DNA from: Saccharolobus shibatae B12
GTDB lineage: Archaea; Thermoproteota; Thermoprotei_A; Sulfolobales; Sulfolobaceae
Direction: 5' to 3'
Assembly (NCBI RefSeq): GCF_019175345.1
Contig: NZ_CP077717.1
Coordinates: forward strand, 2,451,644-2,515,643
Length of the DNA stretch: 64,000 bases
The notes below the pieces were generated by a model. The model ran no database searches. It was not told where the DNA came from and saw only the letters and a list, made by a program, of their open reading frames with translations. Both the position numbers and the translations under genes were made by a program. Shown here piece after piece: positions 51,962 through 64,000 of this stretch; position 1 is the stretch's first letter; every line of letters begins with the position of its first letter.

Positions 51962-52010
51962 TCAGAGATCACCTCACAAATCATCAAATCAATTTTCCCT
52001 AGCTCATCAT
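51962..52010 (-). ncRNA. Candidate box C/D sRNA with guide to the 16S rRNA 3' end
   Basis: On the minus strand: box C ATGATGA (52010-52004), an 11-base guide, D'-like TTGA (51992-51989), C' TTGATGA (51987-51981), a 15-base guide (51980-51966) and box D CTGA (51965-51962). The D guide contains TGAGGTGATC, fully complementary to GATCACCTCA at the 3' end of archaeal 16S rRNA. By the N+5 rule the methylated base would be the C of GAUC. It cannot be the SD of nuoB, whose ATG is over 40 bases away. A minus-strand TATA box (CTTTAAAG, 52042-52035) predicts a start near 52013. Confidence 0.65.
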
Positions 52011-52033
52011 CGACAAGTATATTTTCTTGTTAA

Positions 52034-53786
<1,753 letters not shown>

Positions 53787-53792
<6 letters not shown>

Positions 53793-55034
53793 TATCGAAA
53801 GGTCACTTACTCTTAATTTTCCACTAACTATTTTCCCATAATTTTCTACATCCTTTGAAGAACTTACTAGATTTTTCAGAAGTTGTTTAATATTACCAGT
53901 AATCATGACTTCTTTCAACCCTGTCCTATTACCCTTTTCGTTTAACCAGCTCACATTTGCTATAAGGCTAAAATCACCAGAACTGTAGTCAATTGTATTT
54001 GCTCCTTCAAGTTGATCAACAACTACACTATTATCCTCTATATCCGATTCAACGTTATTATGCCTTATAACTATATTACTAGAACCAATTGAGGGAGGGA
54101 TTGTATAAGATGGTACTATTGAGTCCAATTGTCTTGATGCTGAACTAGTATTTTCAATTGTTAATTTTACTGACCAGTAGGAATTTGTTAATGGCGATCT
54201 AACTTGCCCTTTATCGGTAATATTGACCACTTTTGAAGGATTTCCTTCATCATCAAAGGATCTACTAAAAGGCAGGGATGAATCTAACGGGTCATCAATA
54301 ATTTCTAATCCTTCATTTATTATCTCTCCTAACTTAAATGGAGTAGCCCCCTTGTGGAAACTTCTTGCTGAAAATAGTTTTGGTAATGCCGTAGAAAGCA
54401 ATTCGTTTAATGCCTTTTGAGTGAACACAACATCACGTTCTCCCTCAAGCCTCTCCCTGTTTTCCATTATTTTTATTTTTTCTAAGAGATTTTCTTTCAA
54501 TTTATTGACAGGTATTTTAGGATCCTTAGAGACAAGAATTTCATAAACTTCTGGCGTGTTTTTACTAGCTACTGCTTGAACTAAATATACTCCTCGCTTC
54601 TCTCTAACCTCAACTCCCTCTGTATTGAATATAGAAACCTCATAATTTATTGCAGAAGCTGAAATAGTAGTTAAGTTTACGTTTTCCTCCAGTTCTCTTA
54701 GGCTTATCATTACATCTTTTATAACATCAAGGTTTACCTCGTAATCACTCATTTTGTTTATAGGTTGTTTCTGTGGTAACACATTCGCCTTATCTGGCTC
54801 TCCAAGTTTAGCTATTTTTAACGCTTGCTCTAATGCGTTTTGATCAAGCTTTTTCATATAAATATAACCCATTCTTGACTTATCGTCAATTACTCTTATT
54901 CCGTAACCAATTTTCTCAACGTTTTCTGGAACGTAGAATTTCTCTTTAGATATCGTATACTCCTTTACCTTCAAAGAGAAAATTTCTAGGGAAATTCCCA
55001 TCAATTTTGCCCGTGAAATTAGCTTATCGTACAT
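53787..55034 (-). CDS. TldE/PmbA-like protease subunit
   Basis: 415 residues of the TldD/PmbA family without an HExxxH motif, as expected for the TldE/PmbA partner. ALPKLFSARSFHKGATPFKLGE and the C-terminal FSLIANVSWLNEKG segments are typical. With TldD it forms a heterodimeric metalloprotease acting on unfolded peptides. It overlaps tldD by 11 bases. Confidence 0.88.
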
Positions 55035-56358
55035 ATCCCCCTACCTTCAAGCTCTTTATTCTTACGTGAGGACCCCCTTCACTAACATTGACTTCTTGTC
55101 CATTCTTTTCGCAATATCCAGCTGACATCCCGAAATCCTTTGAAATCATATCTATCATACTTAACGTAGTTAATGTATTTCCAGAAAACCCTATATTTCT
55201 TACCGGTTCTTTAATTTCCCCATTCTCTATTCTATAACCTTCTTGTATTGCAAATTGAAATGTTCCCTCACTACTAGTCTCTCCACCAGTTGCTGATCCC
55301 AAATAGTAACCTTCCCTAATTCCTTCAAATAGCTCACTTAACGTATTGTTACTGGGCTTCATGTAAATGTTCCTCATCCTAGACAGTGGAAAATCCCCAT
55401 AGCTTTGAGTTCTTCCATTTCCCGTTGGTGGTTCCCCTAAATAGGCTGAATAATATCTATTAGTCATGAATTCCTTTAAAACACCTTTCTCTATAATTTT
55501 AACTTCTCTTCCCTCAACTCCCTCATCATCATAATACACTATTGTAGAGTTTGGATTATCAATACTAGGCACATCTGAAATGTTTAGGAAATCCTCCCCT
55601 ATTTTCTTTCCCCTTAATTCATATAGTATTCCACTTATTGCGACATCTGCCTCACTTAAATGTCCTATAGCCTCATGTAAAAATACTCCAACCACTTCTG
55701 GGGCTAAAACAACTGGATATTCTCCCGCTTTAGGAGTTTTTCCCCTTAGTTGATTTTCAATTCTACGTGAAAGCTTCTCAAACACTTCGTTTATATCAAA
55801 TACGTCAACTACATATCCCATGTGAGTCGTTAAATTCTCAGCAGTCTCAACTATTGTGTCACCCTCTCTAGCAATGACATATATGTTTAGGCTAGAAATG
55901 TTTTCATCTAATATTATTTCCCTATCCTCAGAACTATAATACTCCTTGTGGATGGTCTCGTCATAATAGTTTAAAGTATATGACCTTATGCTAGGGTGAA
56001 GGTTAGCTAATTGTTTTGCGATCTTATTTAAGTCTTCACTTATTTCCTCTTTTGATTTATTTACCTCCTTTCCAATCTTAATAGTATCATGTTTTGAAGG
56101 TAAATACACTATGTTAACTCTTTCATCGCCAAAAGCTGAATTTACTGCTTCTTCTACTGTACTGTTATCAATTCTATCACTTACCTTAAACCCCCAATTT
56201 CTATTGTATAATATTCTAATTGAATAACCCTCGTCATTACCAGAAGTTACATATTTTCTATTATCTGTAATTGTAAATTCATTACTTATTGTTTTTTCAT
56301 ATCTAATATCAACAAATGAAGCTCCTAGCTCCTCTGCCCTTTTAATGTACTTAAACAT
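55024..56358 (-). CDS. tldD: TldD metalloprotease catalytic subunit
   Basis: 444 residues. The zinc motif HEAIGH lies near residue 228 (FLHEAIGHLSEADV), and the later GGETSSEGTFQFAIQEGY segment is typical. It is the catalytic half of the TldD/TldE protease. It is transcribed divergently from nikR with 36 bases between starts. Confidence 0.92.
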   Translation of the reverse strand: MFKYIKRAEELGASFVDIRYEKTISNEFTITDNRKYVTSGNDEGYSIRILYNRNWGFKVSDRIDNSTVEEAVNSAFGDERVNIVYLPSKHDTIKIGKEVNKSKEEISEDLNKIAKQLANLHPSIRSYTLNYYDETIHKEYYSSEDREIILDENISSLNIYVIAREGDTIVETAENLTTHMGYVVDVFDINEVFEKLSRRIENQLRGKTPKAGEYPVVLAPEVVGVFLHEAIGHLSEADVAISGILYELRGKKIGEDFLNISDVPSIDNPNSTIVYYDDEGVEGREVKIIEKGVLKEFMTNRYYSAYLGEPPTGNGRTQSYGDFPLSRMRNIYMKPSNNTLSELFEGIREGYYLGSATGGETSSEGTFQFAIQEGYRIENGEIKEPVRNIGFSGNTLTTLSMIDMISKDFGMSAGYCEKNGQEVNVSEGGPHVRIKSLKVGGYVR

Positions 56359-56394
56359 TATTACTTTAATACTTTATTTAGATATATAACATCG
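56359..56394. promoter_or_regulatory. Divergent promoters of tldD and nikR
   Basis: ACTTTAATA near 56363-56371 is about 26 bases before the nikR ATG on the plus strand. GTTATATATC (56390-56381) is about 26 bases before the tldD ATG on the minus strand. Both mRNAs would be leaderless. Confidence 0.45.
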
Positions 56395-56796
56395 ATGAGT
56401 GCTGAAAAGATAAGTATTTCCTTACCAAAGGAACTTTATAGAGAACTTGAGGACTTCATTACCCGAAAAGGTATACCAGATAGATCTAAAATATTTCAGA
56501 TAGCTTTGAGAAATTACTTAGATGAGAATAGGGAAGGCACTGAGATAATTTATGGTATTATAAATCTGGTATACGATCATGAGGAAGCATCTGAAGCCTT
56601 AACCGAAATTCAACATGAGTACAAGGATAATATAATTTCCACATTACATTTGCACATTAATGAAAAGTTATGTATAGAAGCCATAGCTGTAAAGGGAGAG
56701 AAAAGTAAGCTTGTTGAGTTAAACAATAGGTTAGGTCAAATTAAGGGAATTCTTAAAGCCAGGCTACTAATATCTTTTCCTTATGAAAAGACTTAG
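56395..56796 (+). CDS. nikR: NikR nickel-responsive regulator
   Basis: 133 residues. An N-terminal ribbon-helix-helix (KISISLPKELYRELEDFI) is followed by an ACT-like domain. The nickel ligands keep the exact NikR spacing: His74, His85, His87 and Cys93. It should repress nickel uptake genes when nickel is plentiful; none are adjacent. It may regulate its own divergent promoter region. Confidence 0.92.
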   Translation: MSAEKISISLPKELYRELEDFITRKGIPDRSKIFQIALRNYLDENREGTEIIYGIINLVYDHEEASEALTEIQHEYKDNIISTLHLHINEKLCIEAIAVKGEKSKLVELNNRLGQIKGILKARLLISFPYEKT

Positions 56797-57457
56797 TATT
56801 TCGGATGATGTCAGAAAGTTAGGGGTTTTTGTTGCAATGGCAGAGGTGAGTAATGTAGATGCTAGAGTCCCTCAACAAGCCTTGGATGATATGATTAAAA
56901 ACGTTGAAGAAAAGTATCGTTCTCAAGACCCAGAGTATTTAAAAAATGATTCCGTAGTTAGGGCTTACAGGGATTTTTATTGGAGGATAGGAATAGATCC
57001 AACTAAAACTAGGCCAAGTGGCGAGGCTCTTAGAAGGAGATTAGTCAGGGGGAATAGACTTCCTAGAATTAATATAGTTGTTGATATAGGTAATATAGTG
57101 AGTGTTGAAACTTTAGTTCCCATAGGTTTATACGATAGTGATAAAGTAGTGGGTGATCTACATTTAGTAATGTCTAAAGGTAGTGAGGAGTTTTTAGGTT
57201 TAGGTAAAAAAACGGAAAAGTTAGATAAGGGAATACCAATACTAGTTGATGATGAAGGTAAGGTTCTTCACATATATCCCCATAGGGACTCGATCTTAAC
57301 TAGTATAACTCCAGATGTTAAAAACGTTATTATAGTTGGTGCTGGAGTTCCCAATATCGATGAAAATCTAGTCAAATATGCGGTAGATCGCGTAGCAGAT
57401 TTATTAGAAAAGATATGTAAAGGAAAGAGAGAGTATAATACTGTGGTGATTAAATGA
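56783..57457 (+). CDS. B3/B4 tRNA-binding-domain protein
   Basis: 224 residues of the stand-alone B3/B4 domain family (as in PheRS beta). DFYWRIGIDPTKTRPSGEALRR-type sequence (near residues 67-88) and IVVDIGNIVSVETLVPIGLYD are typical. Related domains hydrolyse mischarged aminoacyl-tRNA, so an editing role is possible but not shown. It overlaps nikR by 14 bases and the next gene by 4. Confidence 0.78.
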   Translation: MKRLSISDDVRKLGVFVAMAEVSNVDARVPQQALDDMIKNVEEKYRSQDPEYLKNDSVVRAYRDFYWRIGIDPTKTRPSGEALRRRLVRGNRLPRINIVVDIGNIVSVETLVPIGLYDSDKVVGDLHLVMSKGSEEFLGLGKKTEKLDKGIPILVDDEGKVLHIYPHRDSILTSITPDVKNVIIVGAGVPNIDENLVKYAVDRVADLLEKICKGKREYNTVVIK

Positions 57458-58398
57458 AGTTACTTTTAATCGGATATGGAAATGTTGGAAGGGCATTTAG
57501 AAGACTGCTACATGAAAAGAGAAATAGTTATCCAATATTGCAAAATGTTGAGATAGCAGGGATACTAACTAGGCAGGGATTAATGGTTGGGGATAAGGAG
57601 AATTTCTCTCCAGATAAGCAAATAACTGTATTAGAAGCAATTGATTTCATAAACCCCGATGTTATTGTTGATATGTCTGCACCTAATTATAAAGATGGTG
57701 AGCCTTCAGTTAGCGCTTACATAAAGGCATTGTCAAGAAAAATTCACGTGATAACAGTAAATAAAGCACCATTAGCACTAAAGTTTAGGGAAATATTTGA
57801 AGTTGCTGAGAGAACTGGTGCTAAAATTGGATTCCAAGGAACTGTGATGAGTGGTACTCCTTCCATAAATCTCTTTAGGATTCAACCAGTAGCTGAGGTC
57901 TCTAGGATTAGGGGTATCCTTAATGGTACCACAAACTATATTTTGACTAGGATTTATGAAGGGTTAAGTTTTAATGAAGCCTTGAAAGAAGCTAAAGAAA
58001 AAGGTTATGCAGAGGAAGACCCAACTTTAGATCTTAATGGATTTGATGCTGCAGCTAAACTGACAATTTTATCAAATTTTATTATGAACAGAAGCATAAG
58101 ACTAGGTGACTTCAAGTTCAAGGGAATAACTGAGATTAGTAATGAAGAGATTAGAAGAGCTAAAAGTGAAGGTAAGAAAATAAAATTAATAGCCTATGCG
58201 GATAACTATATAATACAAGTATCTCCTCAAATTATAGGTCCACAAGATCCATTATATTATATAGACGGAGTTGAAAACGCTCTAGAAATTCAAAATGAAA
58301 TACAGAGGATTATTATTAGAGGTCCAGGGGCAGGTCCAGCAAATGCTGCATATGGTGCTCTTACAGATTTGGTGTTATTATTGGAAGGATGTTTATGA
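57454..58398 (+). CDS. hom: Homoserine dehydrogenase
   Basis: 314 residues. The NAD(P) motif is GYGNVGRAF at residues 7-15; VNKAPLAL, GILNGTTNYILT, AEEDPTLDLNGFDAAAKL and PGAGPANAAYG define the family. It reduces aspartate semialdehyde to homoserine for threonine and methionine synthesis. There is no ACT regulatory domain and no aspartokinase fusion. Confidence 0.94.
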   Translation: MKLLLIGYGNVGRAFRRLLHEKRNSYPILQNVEIAGILTRQGLMVGDKENFSPDKQITVLEAIDFINPDVIVDMSAPNYKDGEPSVSAYIKALSRKIHVITVNKAPLALKFREIFEVAERTGAKIGFQGTVMSGTPSINLFRIQPVAEVSRIRGILNGTTNYILTRIYEGLSFNEALKEAKEKGYAEEDPTLDLNGFDAAAKLTILSNFIMNRSIRLGDFKFKGITEISNEEIRRAKSEGKKIKLIAYADNYIIQVSPQIIGPQDPLYYIDGVENALEIQNEIQRIIIRGPGAGPANAAYGALTDLVLLLEGCL

Positions 58399-58433
58399 CA
58401 ATTTTTTTATTCTTATAATACAATTGTAACTTG

Positions 58434-59288
58434 ATGAGTTTACAGCAGAAAATAAAGGCTTATTTAAAGTTGGGTAAACTTGGTGTAGTAAGCTTACTTG
58501 ATTTAGCAGCAGTTGCTGGGGCTTTTTTAGCTTACAAACATGGCATTTCACTTTTACCAATAATTCCTATGTTCATTGGAGGTACTTTAGCGTCGATGGG
58601 AGCTATGATAATTAATAGTGGGATTGAAATAGATAGAGATAAAGTAATGTCTAGAACGTCAAAGAGACCTACAGTAGTTGGCTATGTCAATAGGAAGGAA
58701 GCTATAATAGTTGGTTCACTTCTAGCAATTTTAGGTACGGCGTTAGGTTTTATAGACAATATTTTGACTGCTTTCTTTATAGCATTAGGTGTGGTAATAT
58801 ATGTATTCGTATATACAATCTTATTGAAGCCTAGGACTTGGCTAAATATAGTGATAGGTGGATTTGCTGGCAGCGCTGCAGCTTGGGCTGGTTATACATC
58901 CTTAACAAATTCTTTAACTTTAGAAGGATTTCTTTTAGGTTTTCTAATATTTATGTGGACTCCTGGCCATTTCTGGTCGTTGGCATTGAAGTATAGAGAA
59001 GATTACGTTAACGCGCATTATCCCATGCTGCCTGCTGTGGTTGGAATAACGGCTTCTGCAAGGGCAATAGCAATTTCTAATGCCTTAATGATTCCCATTG
59101 TACTTTTGCTAGGATACTATATTAATCTAATAGCGCTTATAGCATTTTCCATTTTAAGTGCATTTCTAATGTTTCTTTCTTATAGGTTAATACTTAATCC
59201 AACTAAAGAAGAAGCAATGAAATCGTTTATATTTTCAAACATTTACCTAATGCTAATACTTTTAATTATGATAATAGTTAAACTAATA
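58434..59288 (+). CDS. ctaB: Protoheme IX farnesyltransferase (heme O synthase)
   Basis: About 285 residues from the ATG at 58434, next to a TTG at 58431; the stop codon lies just after 59288. Around nine membrane helices are visible. The first conserved Asp-rich loop is [19 protein letters not shown] near residues 61-79, and the second region includes [17 protein letters not shown]. It adds a farnesyl group to heme for terminal oxidases. The T-rich stretch at 58401-58420 provides the TATA box. Confidence 0.93.
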
Positions 59289-59834
59289 TGAAATATCTAT
59301 TACCATGTCTGCTATTTTCTTAGACGAGATTACAATTCTAATATCAATATCCCCACATTTTCTCCTTATTACTAACTTGTCCTCATTTTGATAAGACACT
59401 TTTAATCCCGAGCAGTTTGCCACTGCGGATAATTTATAATGGTAATAGGGGTTTCTAATTTTATTCAGCGCTTTATTAAATACATAATTAAACAATTCAT
59501 GTGGATCATGAGAAGTCATGTTAATTGGTATTTTAAATTTTATCTCAATGTAATCCTCACTGTAATTGACTGAAATGTTATTCCTAGTTAAGAGAAATAA
59601 AATTGGCAACGGCAAAATTGCTGGGATTGGTATAAGATAATCCGCATATTTTGGAATTATGTTTATAAATAAATAATAGGTGGTAGCTAAAGTGACTGGT
59701 AAGCCTATCATCACATATTTAATTACTTCCTTTAAGTCTCCATATCTTCTACTCATAATAAATGATGTAATGCTAGTTCCTATAATCGGTGGTATTGCTG
59801 ATATTATTGATATTATTGTATCTCTTCTAGTCAC
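59283..59834 (-). CDS. Hypothetical membrane protein
   Basis: 183 residues. Three hydrophobic helices lie in the first half (about 5-25, 36-56 and 66-85), followed by a soluble C-terminal domain with two cysteines (ANCSG and RKCGD). No family is recognised. It is convergent with ctaB and overlaps its end by a few bases. Confidence 0.6.
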   Translation of the reverse strand: MTRRDTIISIISAIPPIIGTSITSFIMSRRYGDLKEVIKYVMIGLPVTLATTYYLFINIIPKYADYLIPIPAILPLPILFLLTRNNISVNYSEDYIEIKFKIPINMTSHDPHELFNYVFNKALNKIRNPYYHYKLSAVANCSGLKVSYQNEDKLVIRRKCGDIDIRIVISSKKIADMVIDISY

Positions 59835-59894
59835 ATGTACTATTACTACTTATAGCTTAAAAAGATAAATATTGCAATGCATCATATTCTTTGA

Positions 59895-61713
<1,819 letters not shown>

Positions 61714-61774
61714 ACGTTATACTATTTCTCTTCAGAGGTAAAAAATATTTTGTATTAGATGGAGTATAATGTAA

Positions 61775-62227
61775 ATGATGAGTAGGGTTTTATTGTTCTA
61801 CAGGAGGGGAATATTTAACGATGACCTAAAGAAATTTCTGAGGATTAATAATATTAATGTGGTAGACGTTAGGATAGGGAAATATATCGAGGTAGATATA
61901 ATAGATGATCCTAAAAAAGTCATATCCTTAATTGGCGAACCATTATTTATGGTTACCGAGATCAATGGCACATTTAAACAGTTATTTTACGACATGAGAT
62001 TTTGGGAATGTCATGAGATTTTAGAAGAAAAATGGAGAAAAGCAGAAAATAAATACGAGAAAAATTTTTTGCAATCAATAATTTTGCTTTGTGCCTCCTT
62101 AATTAAGTATCTAAAAGGTGAAGTTGACGTCTCTAACATGTTGATGGAAAAAGCTTTATCTCTTATATCCGATCTTCCTCAAGAACTCCTTCCTCTCTTG
62201 TATATCAGCCTCGGACTCAACACCTAA
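61775..62227 (+). CDS. DUF309 protein
   Basis: 150 residues. The C-terminal half carries the DUF309 core [18 protein letters not shown] followed by [18 protein letters not shown], a small helical bundle with conserved His and Trp. The function is unknown. A TATA-like AAAAATATTTT at 61740-61750 makes it leaderless. Its last 72 bases overlap the end of the convergent adenosine-kinase-like gene. Confidence 0.8.
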   Translation: MMSRVLLFYRRGIFNDDLKKFLRINNINVVDVRIGKYIEVDIIDDPKKVISLIGEPLFMVTEINGTFKQLFYDMRFWECHEILEEKWRKAENKYEKNFLQSIILLCASLIKYLKGEVDVSNMLMEKALSLISDLPQELLPLLYISLGLNT

Positions 62228-62644
62228 TGGGGTGTATCCATCTACTACACCAATTATGCCTCTTCCTTGATCGGTTTCAGCTACTATAACTTGTAATGGA
62301 TTAGCTGTAGCTGCGAATATTCTAACAACTTCCTCTACGTTTTTTATTCTATTTAGCACGTTAATTGGATACCCATTCTTTAGATAGATTACAAAAACGT
62401 GGCCTGCACCTATTTTCTTTACATTCTCAATTGCAAGCTTAATTAGTTCTTGATCATTTCCATCATATCTTACAAGTCTTTTACTGCTTGCTTCATTGAA
62501 CGCTATACCAAACTTTAAATTAGGACTACTTGACGATAGGGTTTCATATAAGTCTTCGACTGTTTTAATAAAGTGAGATTGGCCTATAATTACGTTAGTC
62601 CCTTCTGGTATATCTATTCTTACAACATCTATTTTTACGCTCAT
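62156..62644 (-). CDS. Adenosine-specific kinase family protein (DUF355)
   Basis: 162 residues from the ATG at 62644. [36 protein letters not shown] and [21 protein letters not shown]-type segments match the DUF355 family, described as adenosine-specific kinases. The trimeric fold has no classical P-loop. The long tail overlap with the DUF309 gene is notable. Confidence 0.82.
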   Translation of the reverse strand: MSVKIDVVRIDIPEGTNVIIGQSHFIKTVEDLYETLSSSSPNLKFGIAFNEASSKRLVRYDGNDQELIKLAIENVKKIGAGHVFVIYLKNGYPINVLNRIKNVEEVVRIFAATANPLQVIVAETDQGRGIIGVVDGYTPLGVESEADIQERKEFLRKIGYKR

Positions 62645-62681
62645 CAATAATATAAAAGAAGGGAATTAAAATAAATTTTTA

Positions 62682-62737
62682 TCAGTGAAGGACCACTACA
62701 TCATTCTCCTCAGTTGTACTCCCGTAATCCTCATCCA
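62682..62737 (-). ncRNA. Candidate box C/D sRNA overlapping a stop codon
   Basis: On the minus strand: a C-like box TGGATGA (62737-62731), a 17-base guide, D' CTGA (62713-62710), a 5-base linker, a C'-like box ATGATGT (62704-62698), a 12-base guide and box D CTGA (62685-62682). Spacing is canonical, and both D boxes are perfect; the C and C' boxes each deviate. The TGA of box C is also the stop codon of the neighbouring gene. Targets were not identified. Confidence 0.5.
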
Positions 62738-63132
62738 CTATTTAAATAGGCATACTTTATTATAACCTCTTCGTTTTGATTTAAGTTAACTATATAGGTT
62801 AAATGCAATTGCGTTACTAAAATCTTATACTGCCCTGCTGGTAAACTAAAAGATGCTATCCCTTGAGAGTTGGTGAAATTATAAGTATAGAATGAATACG
62901 TAGTTCCATTATATTTATAAATCCAAATCACTGCATTGGGCAGAGGAGACTCTCCGCCAAATAGTCCATAATTCATTATTACGTTAACTTTCAATGTGTA
63001 CGTTCCATCTGTTTGCTGACCGCCTATTACTATTGTATTAATTTCTGTTCTATATTTATGTCCCTCGTAAACTCCTATAGCCATTACTATTATTACCAAT
63101 ACTGCTAACGCTAAGAGAATCTGTCTATTCAT
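62731..63132 (-). CDS. Secreted or membrane-anchored beta-sandwich protein
   Basis: 133 residues from the ATG at 63132. One N-terminal hydrophobic helix (about 5-22) is followed by a small beta-rich domain with GIASFSLPAGQYKILVTQ, resembling transthyretin/carboxypeptidase-regulatory-like folds. It faces the outside of the cell. The TATA box at 63151-63162 predicts a leaderless mRNA. No specific function is recognised. Confidence 0.65.
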   Translation of the reverse strand: MNRQILLALAVLVIIVMAIGVYEGHKYRTEINTIVIGGQQTDGTYTLKVNVIMNYGLFGGESPLPNAVIWIYKYNGTTYSFYTYNFTNSQGIASFSLPAGQYKILVTQLHLTYIVNLNQNEEVIIKYAYLNSG

Positions 63133-63150
63133 CAAAAGCACTGCATTAAT

Positions 63151-63162
63151 CTAATATAAAAG
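63151..63162. promoter_or_regulatory. One TATA element shared by two divergent leaderless genes
   Basis: CTAATATAAAAG reads as a TATA box on both strands. Its centre is about 24 bases from the ATG at 63132 (minus) and about 26 bases from the GTG at 63182 (plus). No other good TATA sequence lies in the 49-base gap. Confidence 0.5.
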
Positions 63163-63181
63163 TTCAATCCTAATTTGGAAT

Positions 63182-63733
63182 GTGGCAAGTAAGTTATATG
63201 AAGCATTAAAATACGTGGTAAAATATGAATTAAAATCTTCAATTAGGCGCTACATAGTATTAGGTGCATTCGACGGTATTCTACTAAGCTTATCGATTTT
63301 GTTGGCTGGTGTGATCTCACACATTAATCTAACCAGTATTTCCTTATCGATATATAGTGGGATAATAGCTACTGCAATTTCATCAACATGGAATGCCATG
63401 GTTGTAGAATTAGGGGAGAAAAAAACTGAATTGGAGAAAATAGAGAAGCAAGTTCTGAAGAGCCTAAAAGGTACTATATATGATTATAGCGCGAAGATAG
63501 CCGCAGTCTTAGCTGCTATTGCTCATGGCATTTCTCCATTTGTTGGATTGTTAGTATTTTACTCTTATGTTTATTCTCATGATACCATGCTATCTTTAAG
63601 TGTAGGAATGTTAAGTTTAGCAGTTTTGGGTTTGCTTTATGGTGAGGGAATTAAAGCAAAGATATACACAATGGTTCAGCTAATAGTGGCGGGAATTATT
63701 ACTGCATTAATTACACTATTAGTTATAAAATAG
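63182..63733 (+). CDS. VIT1/CCC1-like membrane protein
   Basis: 183 residues from a GTG. It has about five membrane helices, with an FDGILLSLSILLAG helix near residues 30-43 that resembles the first helix of the VIT1/CCC1 iron and manganese transporter family. The cytoplasmic loop (VVELGEKKTELEKIEKQVLK) is charged. Metal transport is inferred; the sequence is a distant match. Confidence 0.68.
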   Translation: MASKLYEALKYVVKYELKSSIRRYIVLGAFDGILLSLSILLAGVISHINLTSISLSIYSGIIATAISSTWNAMVVELGEKKTELEKIEKQVLKSLKGTIYDYSAKIAAVLAAIAHGISPFVGLLVFYSYVYSHDTMLSLSVGMLSLAVLGLLYGEGIKAKIYTMVQLIVAGIITALITLLVIK

Positions 63734-63803
63734 AAACACATTCTATCTATTATTGTCCTTTAAATCTTATAATTATTTTATAATGTCTGTTTTATAATAG
63801 TCA

Positions 63804-63813
63804 TCTTTTTAAG
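63804..63813 (+). promoter_or_regulatory. TATA box of the last, partial gene
   Basis: CTTTTTAAGC lies about 26 bases before the ATG at 63835, predicting a leaderless transcript. Confidence 0.5.
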
Positions 63814-63834
63814 CAGTTTAAGCACAATCATCAT

Positions 63835-64000
63835 ATGGAAGTTTTAAAAAGAGTTGACAAGCAAGATGTATTTAGAAAAGAAATAGAAGAATTAGCGAAG
63901 CAAATTGAACAAGATGATTTAAAAGTCGTAACGTTTATGGAGTATACAACTCCTCCGGAAAAGATTAAACCAAAGCTGATAAAATTTGAGAAAGTGCTGC
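63835..64000 (+). CDS. Unidentified protein, 3' truncated by the window end
   Basis: An open frame of 55 codons from an ATG to the window edge, opening MEVLKRVDKQDVFRKEIEEL. It is charged, likely helical at first, then contains FMEYTTPPEKIKPKLIKFEK. No family is recognised from this part. A correctly spaced TATA box supports it as a real gene. Confidence 0.65.
   Translation, partial: MEVLKRVDKQDVFRKEIEELAKQIEQDDLKVVTFMEYTTPPEKIKPKLIKFEKVL

Noticed and set aside
51966-51977. GAGGTGATC read as the SD of nuoB
   Set aside because: The nuoB ATG is more than 40 bases away and has its own TATA box at leaderless distance; no start codon follows this sequence at SD spacing. The sRNA guide reading is preferred.

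Overview
The window is AT-rich chromosomal DNA from a thermoacidophilic crenarchaeon of the Sulfolobus/Saccharolobus group. Four things point there: the archaeal ribosomal superoperon with eS4, eL32, eL19 and eL34; SecY, Brix, KEOPS and exosome genes; many TATA-driven leaderless genes next to operon genes with GGTGA-type Shine-Dalgarno (SD) sites; and the crenarchaeal Ced DNA-import genes. Genes are packed tightly and often overlap by a few bases. No insertion sequence, CRISPR array, prophage or rRNA gene is visible.

Layout. 1-3.4 kb: end of the archaeal exosome superoperon (rrp41 fragment, rrp42, eL37/eL43-type zinc-ribbon protein, Brix protein, pcc1, prefoldin beta) and an XPF-type nuclease. 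3.5-13.5 kb: EF-2, a HAD hydrolase, an M28-like peptidase, a DUF447 protein, leuB, ileS and a SPOUT-type protein. 13.5-27.8 kb: the S10/spc ribosomal operon from uL3 to uL15, then secY, adenylate kinase, a DUF106 YidC-like protein and eL34. 27.9-29.6 kb: cytidylate kinase, then cedA1, cedA and a 51-codon cedA2. 29.7-36.1 kb: archease, archaemetzincin, tRNA-Phe(GAA), a MacB-like ABC transporter with a large secreted partner, a box C/D sRNA candidate and tRNA-Gly(CCC). 36.1-40.3 kb: a two-gene glutamate synthase. 40.3-49 kb: two glycosyltransferases, an amidohydrolase, dph6, molybdenum cofactor genes, a CBS protein, a methyltransferase and membrane proteins. 49-64 kb: a DtxR/MntR-type regulator, glycerate kinase, nuoB, sua5, birA, tldD/tldE, nikR, homoserine dehydrogenase, ctaB, a crotonase, an AmmeMemoRadiSam radical-SAM enzyme, a DUF309 protein, an adenosine-specific kinase family protein and a VIT1-like membrane protein.

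The most unusual signals lie outside ordinary ORFs. The leader of the archaemetzincin gene can fold into a closed, pseudoknotted 73-nt RNA that begins at the predicted transcription start. Three box C/D sRNA candidates are present, one with a guide complementary to the 3' end of 16S rRNA (the anti-SD region). uS3 appears to start at AUA behind a strong SD. ileS has no usable start codon in its conserved frame. The glutamate synthase is split with its domains in a rearranged order. The N-terminus of CedA repeats the sequence of the CedA1 pilin-like protein.
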